From contig NZ_JYKY01000010.1 in NCBI RefSeq assembly GCF_001042985.1, positions 91,535 to 155,534 on the forward strand: a stretch of DNA of 64,000 nt, given 5' to 3'. The notes under the pieces were generated by a model that did no database searches, was not told where the DNA came from, and was given only the letters and a program-made list of their open reading frames with translations. This DNA is from Pseudomonas lundensis. GTDB lineage: Bacteria; Pseudomonadota; Gammaproteobacteria; Pseudomonadales; Pseudomonadaceae. How positions within the stretch are numbered: the first letter of the stretch is position 1; every line of letters begins with the position of its first letter. This document shows, piece by piece, positions 17,337-28,100 of the stretch. The position numbers and the translations under genes were made by a program.

Positions 17337-19292
17337 ATGAGTGCAGCTTCCCTGTATCCCGTACGCCCCGAGGTCGCAGCCAACACGCTGACCGATGAGG
17401 CGACCTACAAGGCGATGTACCAGCAATCTGTCGTCAACCCGGATGGTTTCTGGCGCGAGCAGGCCAAGCGTCTCGACTGGATCAAGCCTTTCACCACGGT
17501 CAAGCAGACCTCTTTCGACGATCACCATGTCGACATCAAATGGTTTGCCGACGGCACCCTCAACGTGTCCTATAACTGCCTGGACCGTCATCTGGCCGAG
17601 CGCGGCGATCAGGTGGCGATTATCTGGGAGGGCGATGACCCTTCCGAGCAACGCAACATTACCTACCGTGAACTGCACGAAGAAGTGTGCAAGTTGGCGA
17701 ACGCCTTGCGCGGTCAGGACGTGCACCGTGGCGACGTGGTGACGATCTACATGCCGATGGTGCCCGAGGCGGTCGTGGCCATGCTGGCCTGCACCCGTAT
17801 CGGTGCGATTCACTCGGTGGTGTTTGGCGGCTTCTCGCCTGAGGCGCTGGCCGGTCGCATCATCGACTGCAAATCCAAGGTGGTCATTACCGCCGACGAA
17901 GGTATTCGGGGCGGCAAGCGCACGGCGCTCAAGGCCAATGTCGACGAAGCGCTGACCAACCCAGACACCTCCAGCGTGCAAAAGATCATCGTGTTCAAGC
18001 GCACCGGCGGTGACATTGCCTGGTACAAACACCGTGACATCTGGTACCACGACCTGATGGCCGTCGCCTCAACGCACTGCGCGCCAAAAGAGATGGGCGC
18101 TGAAGAAGCGTTGTTCATCCTTTATACCTCCGGCTCCACCGGCAAGCCCAAGGGCGTACAGCACACCACCGGTGGCTACCTGCTGTATGCGGCCCTGACC
18201 CATGAGCGCGTGTTCGATTACCGCCCGGGCGAGGTGTATTGGTGCACGGCCGACGTGGGCTGGGTCACCGGTCATACCTACATTGTCTACGGGCCGCTGG
18301 CCAACGGTGCCACCACGGTGCTGTTTGAAGGGGTGCCGAACTACCCGGACATCACCCGCGTGTCGAAGATCATCGACAAGCATAAGGTCAACATCCTCTA
18401 CACCGCGCCTACCGCCATTCGCGCCATGATGGCCGAGGGGCAGGCAGCCGTAAAAGATGCAGACGGCTCCAGTTTGCGTTTGCTGGGGTCGGTGGGCGAG
18501 CCGATCAACCCCGAAGCCTGGAGCTGGTACTACACGACCGTCGGCAAAGAGCGCTGCCCGATTGTCGATACCTGGTGGCAGACCGAAACCGGTGCGTGCC
18601 TGATGAGCCCGCTGCCTGGCGCGCATGCCCTCAAGCCCGGTTCGGCGGCACGGCCGTTCTTCGGAGTGGTGCCTGCGCTGGTGGATAACCTGGGCAACAT
18701 CCTCGAAGGTGCCACCGAGGGCAATCTGGTGATCCTCGACTCGTGGCCGGGTCAGGCGCGCACGCTGTACGGCGATCACGACCGCTTTGTGGACACCTAC
18801 TTCAAGACCTTCCGCGGCATGTACTTCACCGGTGACGGCGCGCGCCGTGACGAAGATGGCTATTACTGGATCACCGGGCGTGTGGATGACGTGCTTAACG
18901 TTTCCGGGCACCGCATGGGCACGGCTGAAATAGAAAGTGCGATGGTTGCGCACCCTAAAGTTGCCGAGGCCGCCGTCGTTGGCGTGCCGCACGACATCAA
19001 AGGGCAGGGTATTTACGTCTACGTCACGTTGAATGGCGGGGAAAAGCCCACAGACGCACTGCGTCAGGAGTTGAAAAACTGGGTCCGCAAAGAGATCGGT
19101 CCCATTGCGTCGCCCGATGTCATTCAGTGGGCGCCGGGCCTGCCCAAAACCCGTTCGGGCAAAATCATGCGCCGCATTTTGCGCAAGATCGCCACGGGTG
19201 AGTACGACGGGCTGGGGGATATCTCGACGCTGGCCGATCCGGGCGTGGTGCAGCATTTGATTGAAACCCATAAAGGTATGAAGGTCGCGTAA
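17337..19292 (+). CDS. acs: Acetyl-CoA synthetase
   Basis: A 651-residue AMP-forming acetate-CoA ligase of standard length. It shows the ATP/AMP-binding loop [12 protein letters not shown] (about residue 265), the DTWWQTETG motif (about residue 412), the hinge region [21 protein letters not shown] and the C-terminal acetylation site [11 protein letters not shown] (Lys near 609). It activates acetate to acetyl-CoA in the cytoplasm. The ATG at 17337 follows GAGGTG; an in-frame GTG nine bases upstream is less likely. The A-rich leader suggests repression when preferred carbon sources are present. Confidence 0.97.
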   Translation: MSAASLYPVRPEVAANTLTDEATYKAMYQQSVVNPDGFWREQAKRLDWIKPFTTVKQTSFDDHHVDIKWFADGTLNVSYNCLDRHLAERGDQVAIIWEGDDPSEQRNITYRELHEEVCKLANALRGQDVHRGDVVTIYMPMVPEAVVAMLACTRIGAIHSVVFGGFSPEALAGRIIDCKSKVVITADEGIRGGKRTALKANVDEALTNPDTSSVQKIIVFKRTGGDIAWYKHRDIWYHDLMAVASTHCAPKEMGAEEALFILYTSGSTGKPKGVQHTTGGYLLYAALTHERVFDYRPGEVYWCTADVGWVTGHTYIVYGPLANGATTVLFEGVPNYPDITRVSKIIDKHKVNILYTAPTAIRAMMAEGQAAVKDADGSSLRLLGSVGEPINPEAWSWYYTTVGKERCPIVDTWWQTETGACLMSPLPGAHALKPGSAARPFFGVVPALVDNLGNILEGATEGNLVILDSWPGQARTLYGDHDRFVDTYFKTFRGMYFTGDGARRDEDGYYWITGRVDDVLNVSGHRMGTAEIESAMVAHPKVAEAAVVGVPHDIKGQGIYVYVTLNGGEKPTDALRQELKNWVRKEIGPIASPDVIQWAPGLPKTRSGKIMRRILRKIATGEYDGLGDISTLADPGVVQHLIETHKGMKVA

Positions 19293-19312
19293 CACCGGCT
19301 GGCATTAAACAC

Positions 19313-19345
19313 GCCCCGCCTGGCACTGTCAGGCGGGGCTTTTTT
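19313..19345 (+). terminator. Intrinsic terminator of acs
   Basis: GCCCCGCCTG / CAGGCGGGGC, a perfect 10-bp stem with a 7-nt loop, followed by six T, 20 bp past the acs stop. Confidence 0.93.
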
Positions 19346-19845
19346 GTGGTTGATCCAAAGGGTGGATGTGTAGGAACAGGCTGGCGCGCAGTAGGTTTGG
19401 TCCTACGCAAAGCGAAGAGGTGTTACCGCGTGTGTAACCGGGTGCACGAAAACGGGGCTTTGCGAAACGAAAAGCACTGTTTTGGCGCCGCCAGTGTGGG
19501 CCAAATAAATTAGATGAAACGCTGCACTTGCCGGAATAGAAGGCTTTGCGAATAATAGGCCCGCTATTTGCAACTCATATAGGTTCTGCACCTTTTGCTA
19601 TTGCATAATTATGAAGAGCTGTCAATGCCTGGAGTCGCCTTTCTCGGTGCATTTGTAATTAGTTGTCGCATTGAAGAAATAACGGCTTGAAGCCTGTCGT
19701 TAGAATGCCGATCACTCGCTCGTCGTTGTTGTGTTGACCTCAGCACAACGCCAGTAGGACGTGGCGCCGCATTCCCGGTTTAACCTCCGCATATTGGGCT
19801 CACGCTCACTCTGCATTTTTTGCCCTTTACCGATGGAGTCCTAAG
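19346..19845. other. 500-bp intergenic region upstream of the aot operon
   Basis: No supported gene. The sequence is AT-richer than its surroundings, as expected for a promoter region, and contains an ArgR half-site match at 19664. A minus-strand frame near 19403-19591 lacks a ribosome site and family likeness. Confidence 0.5.
19664..19679 (+). promoter_or_regulatory. ArgR half-site match upstream of aotJ
   Basis: TGTCGC, eight bases, then AA fits the Pseudomonas ArgR half-site pattern TGTCGC-N8-AA. It lies about 165 bp upstream of aotJ. A weaker TGTCG lies 31 bp downstream. In P. aeruginosa ArgR activates this operon; that it binds here is inferred. Confidence 0.6.
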
Positions 19846-20628
19846 ATGAAGAAACTCGTGCTTCTTGGCGCCCTGGCACTGTCTGTGCTGTCCCTGCAGG
19901 CTTTTGCTGATGAAAAACCTCTGAAAATTGGTATCGAAGCTGCGTACCCTCCGTTTGCCTCCAAGGCCCCGGATGGCAGCATTGTCGGCTTTGACTACGA
20001 CATCGGTAACGCCCTGTGCGAAGAGATGAAGGTCAAGTGCGTTTGGGTTGAGCAAGAGTTCGATGGCCTGATCCCGGCGCTGAAAGTGCGCAAGATCGAC
20101 GCCATCCTGTCCTCGATGTCCATCACCGACGACCGTAAAAAATCCGTTGATTTCACCCATCGTTACTACCTCACTCCAGCACGCCTGGTGATGAAGGACG
20201 GCACTGCGGTCGGCGACAACCTGGATGAACTCAAAGGCAAGAAAATCGGTGTGCAACGTGGTTCGATCCACGACCGTTTTGCCAAGGAAGTGCTGGCGCC
20301 TAAAGGAGCCACTGTTGTTCCTTACGGTTCGCAGAACGAAATCTACCTTGATATCCAGGCCGGTCGCCTTGATGGCACCGTTGCCGACGCCACCCTGCTG
20401 CAAGACGGTTTCCTGAAAACCGACGCAGGTAAAGGTTACGCGTTCGTAGGCCCGCAATTCACCGACGTCAAATACTTTGGTGACGGCGTAGGCATCGCGG
20501 TACGCAAGAACGATGCGCTGAAAGACAAGATCAACACGGCCATCGACGGTATCCGTGCCAACGGCAAGTACAAGCAGATCCAGGACAAGTATTTCGACTT
20601 CGATATTTACGGCGCTGACGCGAAGTAA
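19846..20628 (+). CDS. aotJ: Arginine/ornithine ABC transporter, periplasmic binding protein
   Basis: A 260-residue solute-binding protein: signal peptide (cut after QAFA) and the family-3 (HisJ/ArtJ) fold with [32 protein letters not shown] and the DGLIPAL hinge segment. It captures arginine and ornithine for the AotQMP importer. The ATG has a GGAG ribosome site. First gene of aotJQMOP-argR; an intrinsic-terminator-like hairpin follows, so it is probably made in excess over the membrane parts, as usual for binding proteins. Confidence 0.93.
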   Translation: MKKLVLLGALALSVLSLQAFADEKPLKIGIEAAYPPFASKAPDGSIVGFDYDIGNALCEEMKVKCVWVEQEFDGLIPALKVRKIDAILSSMSITDDRKKSVDFTHRYYLTPARLVMKDGTAVGDNLDELKGKKIGVQRGSIHDRFAKEVLAPKGATVVPYGSQNEIYLDIQAGRLDGTVADATLLQDGFLKTDAGKGYAFVGPQFTDVKYFGDGVGIAVRKNDALKDKINTAIDGIRANGKYKQIQDKYFDFDIYGADAK

Positions 20629-20650
20629 ACCATCGCAGCACCCTGTCCGA

Positions 20651-20693
20651 AATGGCGCAAGCAACAGGATTTCTGAAGTTTGCGCCATTTTTT
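20651..20693 (+). terminator. Intraoperonic terminator-like hairpin after aotJ
   Basis: AATGGCGCAA and TTGCGCCATT form a perfect 10-bp stem with a 19-nt loop, followed by six T, in the gap between aotJ and aotQ. It should let only part of the transcripts reach the permease genes and protect the 3' end of aotJ mRNA. Confidence 0.8.
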
Positions 20694-20718
20694 CATCCAA
20701 ATTTTGAGGACCTGAATC

Positions 20719-21408
20719 ATGTTGAAAGGCTACGGGGCTGTCATCCTCGATGGTGCTTGGCTGACGCTTCAGCTCGCCTTGTCGTCCATGGCCCTGGCCA
20801 TTGTTCTAGGTCTGATCGGTGTTTCTTTGCGCCTGTCGCCGGTGCGCTGGCTGGCCTGGTTGGGCGATTTGTATTCCACCGTCATTCGCGGCATTCCCGA
20901 TCTGGTGCTGATCCTGCTGATCTTCTACGGCGGTCAGGACTTGCTGAACCGCGTCGCGCCCCTGTTGGGCTATGACGATTACATTGATTTGAACCCGCTG
21001 GCGGCCGGTATCGGCACCTTGGGTTTCATCTTTGGTGCGTACTTGTCCGAAACCTTTCGGGGTGCCTTTATGGCCATTCCCAAAGGGCAGGCGGAAGCCG
21101 GCATGGCGTATGGGATGAGCAGCTTTCAAGTGTTTTTCCGGGTGTTGGTGCCGCAGATGATTCGTCTCGCGATCCCGGGCTTTACCAACAACTGGCTGGT
21201 GTTGACCAAAGCCACGGCCCTGATCTCGGTGGTCGGGTTGCAAGACATGATGTTCAAGGCCAAGCAGGCGGCAGATGCCACTCGCGAACCTTTCACCTTC
21301 TTTCTGGCCGTCGCGGCGATGTACCTGGTGTTGACCAGCGTATCGCTGTTGGCGTTGCGACAACTTGAGAAGCGCTACTCGGTAGGCGTTAAGGCGGCTG
21401 ATCTATGA
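20719..21408 (+). CDS. aotQ: Arginine/ornithine ABC transporter, permease AotQ
   Basis: A 229-residue inner-membrane protein of the HisQ/HisM permease family with about five membrane helices. The EAA loop that docks the ATPase is seen as KGQAEAGMAYGMSSFQVFFRVLVPQ (about residues 135-160). It pairs with AotM to form the channel for arginine/ornithine import. Ribosome site TGAGGA precedes the ATG. It overlaps aotM by 4 bases (ATGA type), which implies coupled translation of the two permeases. Confidence 0.93.
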   Translation: MLKGYGAVILDGAWLTLQLALSSMALAIVLGLIGVSLRLSPVRWLAWLGDLYSTVIRGIPDLVLILLIFYGGQDLLNRVAPLLGYDDYIDLNPLAAGIGTLGFIFGAYLSETFRGAFMAIPKGQAEAGMAYGMSSFQVFFRVLVPQMIRLAIPGFTNNWLVLTKATALISVVGLQDMMFKAKQAADATREPFTFFLAVAAMYLVLTSVSLLALRQLEKRYSVGVKAADL

Positions 21409-22103
21409 TCTTCGACTACAACGTCATTTGGGACAGCATGCCGCTGTACCTTGATGGCCTGCTGGAAACCCTCAAGTTGCTGGGTATTTCACTGTTCTTC
21501 GGCTTGCTGGCGGCCGTGCCGCTGGGGCTGATGCGCGTCTCCAAGCAGCCGCTGGTCAACTTCCCGGCCTGGCTCTACACCTATGTGATTCGCGGCACGC
21601 CGATGCTGGTGCAGTTGTTCCTGATCTACTACGGGCTGGCCCAGTTCGATGCAGTGCGCGACAGTTTCATGTGGCCGCTGTTGTCCAGCGCAACCTTCTG
21701 CGCCTGTCTGGCCTTTGCCATCAACACCAGCGCCTACACCGCCGAAATCATCGCCGGTAGCCTCAAGGCCACGCCCCACGGCGAAATTGAAGCGGCTAAG
21801 GCGATGGGCATGTCGCGCGGCAAAATGTACCGCCGCATTCTGTTGCCGTCGGCCATGCGCCGGGCGCTGCCGCAGTACAGCAACGAAGTCATCATGATGT
21901 TGCAGACCACCAGTCTGGCGTCCATCGTGACCCTGATCGACATCACGGGTGCGGCGCGTACCGTGAATGCGCAGTACTACCTGCCGTTCGAGGCCTACAT
22001 CACCGCCGGTGTTTTCTACCTGTGCCTGACGTTCATTCTGGTGCGCCTGTTCAAACTGGCCGAGCGCCGCTGGCTGGGCTATATGGCCCCGCGCAAGGCC
22101 TGA
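21405..22103 (+). CDS. aotM: Arginine/ornithine ABC transporter, permease AotM
   Basis: A 232-residue permease of the HisM type, partner of AotQ. The EAA loop reads HGEIEAAKAMGMSRGKMYRRILLPS (about residues 122-147); GTPMLVQLFLIYYG near residue 65 is also family-typical. Its start overlaps the aotQ stop by 4 bases and aotO follows after 3 bases. Confidence 0.93.
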   Translation: MIFDYNVIWDSMPLYLDGLLETLKLLGISLFFGLLAAVPLGLMRVSKQPLVNFPAWLYTYVIRGTPMLVQLFLIYYGLAQFDAVRDSFMWPLLSSATFCACLAFAINTSAYTAEIIAGSLKATPHGEIEAAKAMGMSRGKMYRRILLPSAMRRALPQYSNEVIMMLQTTSLASIVTLIDITGAARTVNAQYYLPFEAYITAGVFYLCLTFILVRLFKLAERRWLGYMAPRKA

Positions 22104-22106
22104 CCC

Positions 22107-23219
22107 ATGGAGCGTATCGATCATCCCTTGCCCTGGAGCAGCCTGGGCACCGAGCGTCATCTGTCGGTGTTTCGTTTTGGTACGGGTGAGCGCAAGGCCT
22201 ACATTCAGGCCAGCTTGCACGCCGACGAACTGCCCGGCATGCGTTGCGCCTGGGAGCTGAAAAAACGCTTGAGTGCGCTAGAAGCGCAAGGGTTGTTGAA
22301 CGGCGTGATCGAACTGGTGCCCGTGGCCAATCCGCTGGGGCTCGGGCAATTGCTGCAAGGCAATCACCAGGGGCGTTTCGAGTACGGCAGCGGCAAGAAC
22401 TTCAACCGCGATTTTGTCGAGCTGAGTGCGCCGGTTGTGGCACGGCTTGAAGGGCGCCTTGGGGATGACCCGCGCGCCAATGTTCATCTGATCCGTCAGG
22501 CCATGCGCGACGTGTTGTCAGAGCTGCCACCTGCGACCAGTCAGTTGCAAGGCATGCAGCGTGTGCTCCTGAGCCACGCCTGTGATGCCGACGTGGTACT
22601 CGACCTGCATTGCGATGCCGAAGCGGCCCTGCACATGTACGCCTTGCCCCAGCATTGGCCGCAGTGGCGCTCGCTGGCTGCGCACCTGAATGTGCGGGTT
22701 GGCCTGCTGGCTGAAGATTCGGGCGGCAGCTCTTTTGACGAAGCGTGCTCCTTGCCCTGGTTGCGTGTGCAGCGTCACTTTGGCGACGCGCCCATTCCGC
22801 TGGCCTGCATGGCCACTACCGTGGAGCTGGGCGGGCAGGCAGACACCGGTCGTGATGAAGCGCAGCGTTATGCCGAAGGGATTCTGGCGTTTCTCGCCGA
22901 GCAAGGGCTGATCGGCGGGCAATGGCCGGCTGCGCAGCATGAGGCGTGTGAAGGCATGCCTTTCGAAGGGACTGAGTTGTTGTTTGCACCGCACCCCGGT
23001 GTGGTGAGTTTTTTACGTCCGGCGGGCGCCTGGGTTGAACCAGGCGAGCCGCTGTTCGAAGTGATTGATCCTTTATCCGACCGGGTGAGCACGGTATGCG
23101 CAGGTACGGCCGGTGTGCTGTTTGCCGTTGAGCGCCTGCGATATGCCCAACCCGGTTTCTGGCTGGCCAAAGTGGCGGGGCGCGAGCCGCTGCGCCACGG
23201 GCGCTTGCTCAACGACTGA
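22107..23219 (+). CDS. aotO: AotO, succinylglutamate desuccinylase/aspartoacylase-family protein
   Basis: A 370-residue protein of the zinc-dependent AstE/AspA carboxypeptidase-like family. The metal-site motifs are visible: LHADELPGM (HxxE type, near residue 38) and LDLHCDAEAALHMY (near 168). It sits inside the transporter operon between aotM and aotP, as in P. aeruginosa, where it is reported not to be essential for uptake. Its substrate is unknown; an amide or ester of a basic amino acid would fit the context but is a guess. Confidence 0.88.
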   Translation: MERIDHPLPWSSLGTERHLSVFRFGTGERKAYIQASLHADELPGMRCAWELKKRLSALEAQGLLNGVIELVPVANPLGLGQLLQGNHQGRFEYGSGKNFNRDFVELSAPVVARLEGRLGDDPRANVHLIRQAMRDVLSELPPATSQLQGMQRVLLSHACDADVVLDLHCDAEAALHMYALPQHWPQWRSLAAHLNVRVGLLAEDSGGSSFDEACSLPWLRVQRHFGDAPIPLACMATTVELGGQADTGRDEAQRYAEGILAFLAEQGLIGGQWPAAQHEACEGMPFEGTELLFAPHPGVVSFLRPAGAWVEPGEPLFEVIDPLSDRVSTVCAGTAGVLFAVERLRYAQPGFWLAKVAGREPLRHGRLLND

Positions 23220-23242
23220 CTGTTTCTGTGAGAACCGACAGC

Positions 23243-24007
23243 ATGTACAAACTTGAAGTCCAAGACCTGCATAAACGCTATGGCAGTCATGAAGTGCTCA
23301 AAGGCGTTTCTCTGGCCGCCAAAGCGGGCGATGTGATCAGCATCATCGGTTCCAGCGGTTCCGGTAAAAGTACGTTTTTGCGCTGTATCAACCTGCTTGA
23401 GCAGCCCCACGCGGGCAAAATCCTGCTCAATGGCGAAGAGCTCAAGCTCATTGCCAACAAGGACGGCGGGCTTAAGGCCGCTGATCCCAAGCAACTGCAA
23501 CGCATGCGTTCGCGGTTATCGATGGTGTTTCAGCATTTCAACCTGTGGTCGCACATGACCGCGCTGGAAAACATCATGGAAGCGCCGGTGCATGTACTGG
23601 GCATGTCCAAAACCGAAGCGCGGGAAAAAGCCGAGCACTACCTGAACAAGGTGGGCGTTTCCCATCGCAAGGAGGCTTACCCTGGCCACATGTCGGGCGG
23701 CGAGCAGCAGCGGGTGGCCATTGCCCGTGCGCTGGCGATGGAGCCGGAAGTCATGCTCTTCGACGAGCCGACCTCGGCCCTCGACCCGGAGCTGGTGGGC
23801 GATGTGCTGAAAGTGATGCAGGATCTCGCGCTTGAAGGCCGCACCATGGTGGTGGTGACTCACGAAATGGGCTTTGCCCGCGAAGTGTCTAACCAATTGG
23901 TGTTCTTGCACAAAGGGATCGTGGAAGAAAGCGGCAACCCGCGCGAAGTACTGGTCAATCCGCAATGTGAACGTTTGCAGCAGTTCCTCTCAGGTAGCCT
24001 GAAGTAA
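23243..24007 (+). CDS. aotP: Arginine/ornithine ABC transporter, ATPase AotP
   Basis: A 254-residue ABC ATPase of the polar-amino-acid (HisP) type. Walker [10 protein letters not shown] (about residues 36-44), signature [15 protein letters not shown] (about 150) and Walker [15 protein letters not shown] are intact, as is the switch His in VVTHEMGF. It powers AotQM. The ATG at 23243 is preferred; an in-frame GTG five codons earlier has no advantage. Confidence 0.93.
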   Translation: MYKLEVQDLHKRYGSHEVLKGVSLAAKAGDVISIIGSSGSGKSTFLRCINLLEQPHAGKILLNGEELKLIANKDGGLKAADPKQLQRMRSRLSMVFQHFNLWSHMTALENIMEAPVHVLGMSKTEAREKAEHYLNKVGVSHRKEAYPGHMSGGEQQRVAIARALAMEPEVMLFDEPTSALDPELVGDVLKVMQDLALEGRTMVVVTHEMGFAREVSNQLVFLHKGIVEESGNPREVLVNPQCERLQQFLSGSLK

Positions 24008-24132
24008 CTGTGATTTCAAGACTGCCGTTGTGCACCAAAATAGGTCATGCTCCGCATCCTGCGCGGCTGGCCTAGGCTGAGTGTCTGGCGCATGTGGTTC
24101 CTCACTCTCGTTTTCGTTCCGGATAGCACGCT

Positions 24133-25113
24133 ATGACCGCCCATCGAATTGGTTTTCTCATTTGGCCCAGCACCAAAGCCTTGACCCTGGCGCTGGCCGA
24201 AGAGGCGTTGCGTGTTGCCCAGCGCGTGCACCCGGAAGTCGTTTACGAGTTGTTGTTCCTGCAAGCCGAACCTCCGGTAGAGGGCGCCTGGCATTTACCC
24301 GGAGAGCCTTGGGCCGGCAAGCTTGAGGGCTGCCAAAAGCTCTTTCTGTTGGCCGACGAGCCGCCGGGCCCCGTGCCCTCGGCGCTGGGGACCGCCCTTA
24401 AGCAGGTGGTGCGGGCCGGGTGCGTGATCGGCGGGTTGTCGGCGGGTGTCTATCCTTTGGCGCAGCTGGGGTTGTTGGACGGTTATCGTGCGGCCGTTCA
24501 CTGGCGTTGGCAGGATGACTTTGCCGAGCGTTTCCCCAAGGTGATTGCCACCAGTCACCTGTTTGACTGGGACCGCGATCGTCTCAGTGCCTGTGGCGGC
24601 ATGTCGGTGCTGGATCTGCTGCTTGCCGTACTGGCCCGCGACCACGGTGCCGAGCTGGCGGGCGCGGTGTCCGAAGAGCTGGTGGTGGAGCGCATTCGTG
24701 AAGGGGGCGAGCGCCAGCGCATTCCGTTGCAGAACCGTCTGGGTTCCAGCCATCCCAAGCTGACTCAAGCGGTATTGCTGATGGAAGCCAACATTGAAGA
24801 GCCGCTGACCACCGACGAAATCGCCCAGCATGTGTGCGTGTCCCGTCGGCAGTTGGAGCGGATCTTCAAGCAGTACCTCAATCGCGTCCCTAGCCAGTAC
24901 TACCTTGAGCTGCGCCTGAACAAGGCCCGGCAAATGCTGATGCAAACCAGCAAATCGATCATCCAGATCGGTTTGTCGTGCGGCTTTTCCTCCGGGCCGC
25001 ACTTCTCCAGCGCCTACCGCAACTTCTTCGGCGCCACCCCCCGTGAAGACCGCAATCAGCGCCGCAGCAGCAGCCCGTTTGAGTTGTCATCGGCGCCTGC
25101 CGAGCGCGGCTGA
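24133..25113 (+). CDS. argR: Arginine-responsive AraC-family regulator ArgR
   Basis: A 326-residue regulator: an N-terminal DJ-1/PfpI-like (GATase1-like) domain (residues about 5-185) and a C-terminal AraC double helix-turn-helix (about 215-310; TTDEIAQHVCVSRRQLERIFK and IIQIGLSCGFSSGPHFSSAYR). This is the Pseudomonas type of ArgR, unrelated to the enterobacterial hexamer. It activates arginine uptake and the aru catabolic genes and represses biosynthesis. It closes the aot operon; half-sites matching its target occur before aotJ and aruC. Confidence 0.95.
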   Translation: MTAHRIGFLIWPSTKALTLALAEEALRVAQRVHPEVVYELLFLQAEPPVEGAWHLPGEPWAGKLEGCQKLFLLADEPPGPVPSALGTALKQVVRAGCVIGGLSAGVYPLAQLGLLDGYRAAVHWRWQDDFAERFPKVIATSHLFDWDRDRLSACGGMSVLDLLLAVLARDHGAELAGAVSEELVVERIREGGERQRIPLQNRLGSSHPKLTQAVLLMEANIEEPLTTDEIAQHVCVSRRQLERIFKQYLNRVPSQYYLELRLNKARQMLMQTSKSIIQIGLSCGFSSGPHFSSAYRNFFGATPREDRNQRRSSSPFELSSAPAERG

Positions 25114-25116
25114 TCG

Positions 25117-28100
25117 CTACTCCTCAACGGGCTCAGGCTCGTTGGCGTTATCCACATCAAATTCGACGTTCATGTCGATGCCGGTTTGCGCAAAGTAAGT
25201 GCGCACCCGCTCAAGGCTTTCTTCGGACAGAGGATTGCCTTCGAGGTCGAGCGCTTGTGTGACGGAAGCGGGTGCCTCAAACAGGGTCGCGGGTAACTCG
25301 ACGATCAGGTTTTCACTTAAATCAACCACTTCAAGCTGCGTGAGCCCCAGTATCGAATCGGGAAATGCCGTGAGTTCGGCATTGCTCATGTGAAGGGTGT
25401 TCAGATTCGGCATGTTGCTGAAATCGGGCGTAATGTTGAGCGGGTTGTCGTCCAGGTCGATGTATTCCAGGTGTTCCATGCCGCCCAGACGGTGCGCGGT
25501 GTCAGGGGTTAGCGTGATTTCACTGCTTTCCAGGTGCAGGTCGGTAAGGTTCTCCATCGAGAGTATCGACTCAGGCACCGCGTCCAGTGCAAACCCTTGA
25601 AGGTGTACCACGCGCAACCTCGGAAAACGCTCAAGAAACTCGCTCACCCCGGTCACCGGTCCTGCACCTCTCAAGGACAGGTAGGTCACATGGCTGAAAT
25701 CAGCGCTGATCGGCGGCATGCTGTCGGCGATTGGCCGTGTGAACGTCAGCTCATACCCATCGCGATCGGGGTCTGCGTGGTAGTTGTCGAATGCGGTTTG
25801 CCGACGCCAGCACCGTTCCAGCTCGCGGCTGAACGCGTGGCGGTCCTGAACATTGGCCCGGCGCGCGTTGGGCGGCAGCATGTCACCGGTTCGCGGGTTC
25901 ACCGCGGGCGCATCGACGGTCCAGGCTTCAAGGTCATCGCGCAGGGTTTGCAGTGCTTGCCCAAGCTCGGTGAGTGCTTGATTGGCCTGGGCGCGGTCGA
26001 CAGGCAGAGTCCGAATGATGCGTGCCCGTTCCCTTATATTCAGACTCGGGTACAGCTCATAGACCCGCCGGTCGATCAGGTCGGGCGTCTGTCCTGGCGC
26101 ATCGGCGCCCAATAACGGATAGCCCTCGGCCTTGAGCCTCGGCAGGCTTTGCGGGTCGAGGTTCAGTGCCGTGCGCGGCGGTTCTACATGCGCGCTGACC
26201 CGGTTGCGCGGCAGCAGTGGATGCTGACGCACGGCGTTTTTCAGGTCATTGCCCTGGCCGACATGTGGAAACCCCAGTTGACGGCGCTCGGCATCCGGCA
26301 GTGCGTGCAGCAACGCGTCATACAGGTCGGCCGGGCCGTGTAATTCCTGATTCAACGCATCGCGCGCGCTGTAACCCTGCGCTGACTTGATCAGTACTTT
26401 ACGCAGCGGTGCCTGCGCGTCACCGAGGCTGTCGAGCAGGGGGCCTTCAAAGTGGTCTTCACGGATTTCCAGACGCAGCTTTTTGGACCAGCCGGGCAGG
26501 GATTCAACGGTCCTCAGGATCAGCCAGGGCGTGTGCGGGCTGGCGGCCGAGTCGAGAAACAAGCCCTCGTAAGCGCGGTTGATGCGGGTTTCATGCACAT
26601 ACTGCTGCGCCAGGCTTTCGAGGCGTTCGGGGAGTGTGCGCTGATTGAGCAGTTGCAGAATTTCGTCCCCATGGGCATTCCAGATCAGTTCCTGTGCCGC
26701 CGAAGTTGGCAGTTCGGGGTAGGTCGTTTGTAGCCATTTGACCTCGTCACTGACGGGCCATTGCGGGGTTGAATAGCGCGAGGTGAACACCTCGAAACGC
26801 TGGCGGCGCGCCTCTTGCGCCAAGCGCAGGCGCAGGCGCCGGAGTTGAAGGGGCGAGTTTGGCAGCGGATCACCGAATGCCGGGTCGAGCCCTAACAGGG
26901 TTTTCGCATCCGGCGCATCCAGGGCCTGGAGGACGTCGTTGAGCAGCTCGCCCTGACGCACGCGGGTGTGGCTGATGTCTATGCGTTGCGGGGCGCCGGA
27001 GCGAGGCGGGTAGTCGGCCATGACCTCGCCACTTTCGCTGATGACCCTCACGCCTTTACTGAAGGTCCAGACGTCGCGACTGGTCAGTATTTGCAGTTGG
27101 GTTTGAGCGTCGGCTCGCTGTTGCACGGCTGGGTCGTGGCTTTCCATGTCGTCGATAAAGCGCTGGAGGTCGTTGTCGATGTTGAAGCGTTGAAGGCTGT
27201 CGACGAGCAAGGCGGGCGCAGGCAGCGCATCCGCATGCAGACGGCGCAGTACAGACGGTGTGGTATCGGTGAGGGCTAGCAGGCGGGCAGCTTGAATGTC
27301 CGGGAGGTTGGCGGCGCTGGAGTTGAGGCGTTTAAACAGGCGCGCATCCTCCCAGTCAAGCGGCTGTTCCGTTTCGGCCGACCAGGCGCCCATGCCGTTG
27401 TGGCGCAAGCGGGGCGAGTAGGCGCGCAGGCGATCGGGGTGTTTGATGCGGTAGCGCGGGCTGCGAGCCTCTTGTTCGACGCGGTAGGTTTTATCTTCAA
27501 GGGTCAGGTATTGCGCATCGTCATGCAGCTGCAAGCCGAGGGCGTTGCTTGGTGCATGGGCGGGCACCGGGTCGGGGTGTTCGTAAGGTGTGAGGTCCGG
27601 TTCCCACAATCGGGTTTCACCGGTGGGCAGCGTGACGGGCTTCAAGCGAGCAATAAAGGGTGACAGTGCATCGCTGGCGATTTTGCCGCCAATGACCAGG
27701 GCGCCTGCCTGGGTCAGGCTGGAAATGACGTTGAACACGTGGTCCCAGGCTTCGAGGGTTTTTCCTTCGCTCCAGTCCTTGATGCCTTCATAGGCGTCAT
27801 CCAGCACCTGCCAGGCCATTTGCAGCAACATCAATTCCCCGAGCCCCGGCACGAAAATGGCCCCGACCATTTCGAGGCCGTTGAGCGCCCATTCACCGAT
27901 TTGCTTCAGGCGTTCGTGACGCTCGTGGCGTGTTTTCTGATCTTCGGCATCTGTGCTGACTGCAATCAGGGGCGCATCGGCCAGCAGTTTTCGGCGTTTC
28001 TCATAAAACAGGTGCTCGTCGAATGCCTGGAAAACATGGACGAGGGTGTACGTCAGCACCGGGTGTTCAATCGGGGTGGTGCGAACTACCTGCGGGTAGT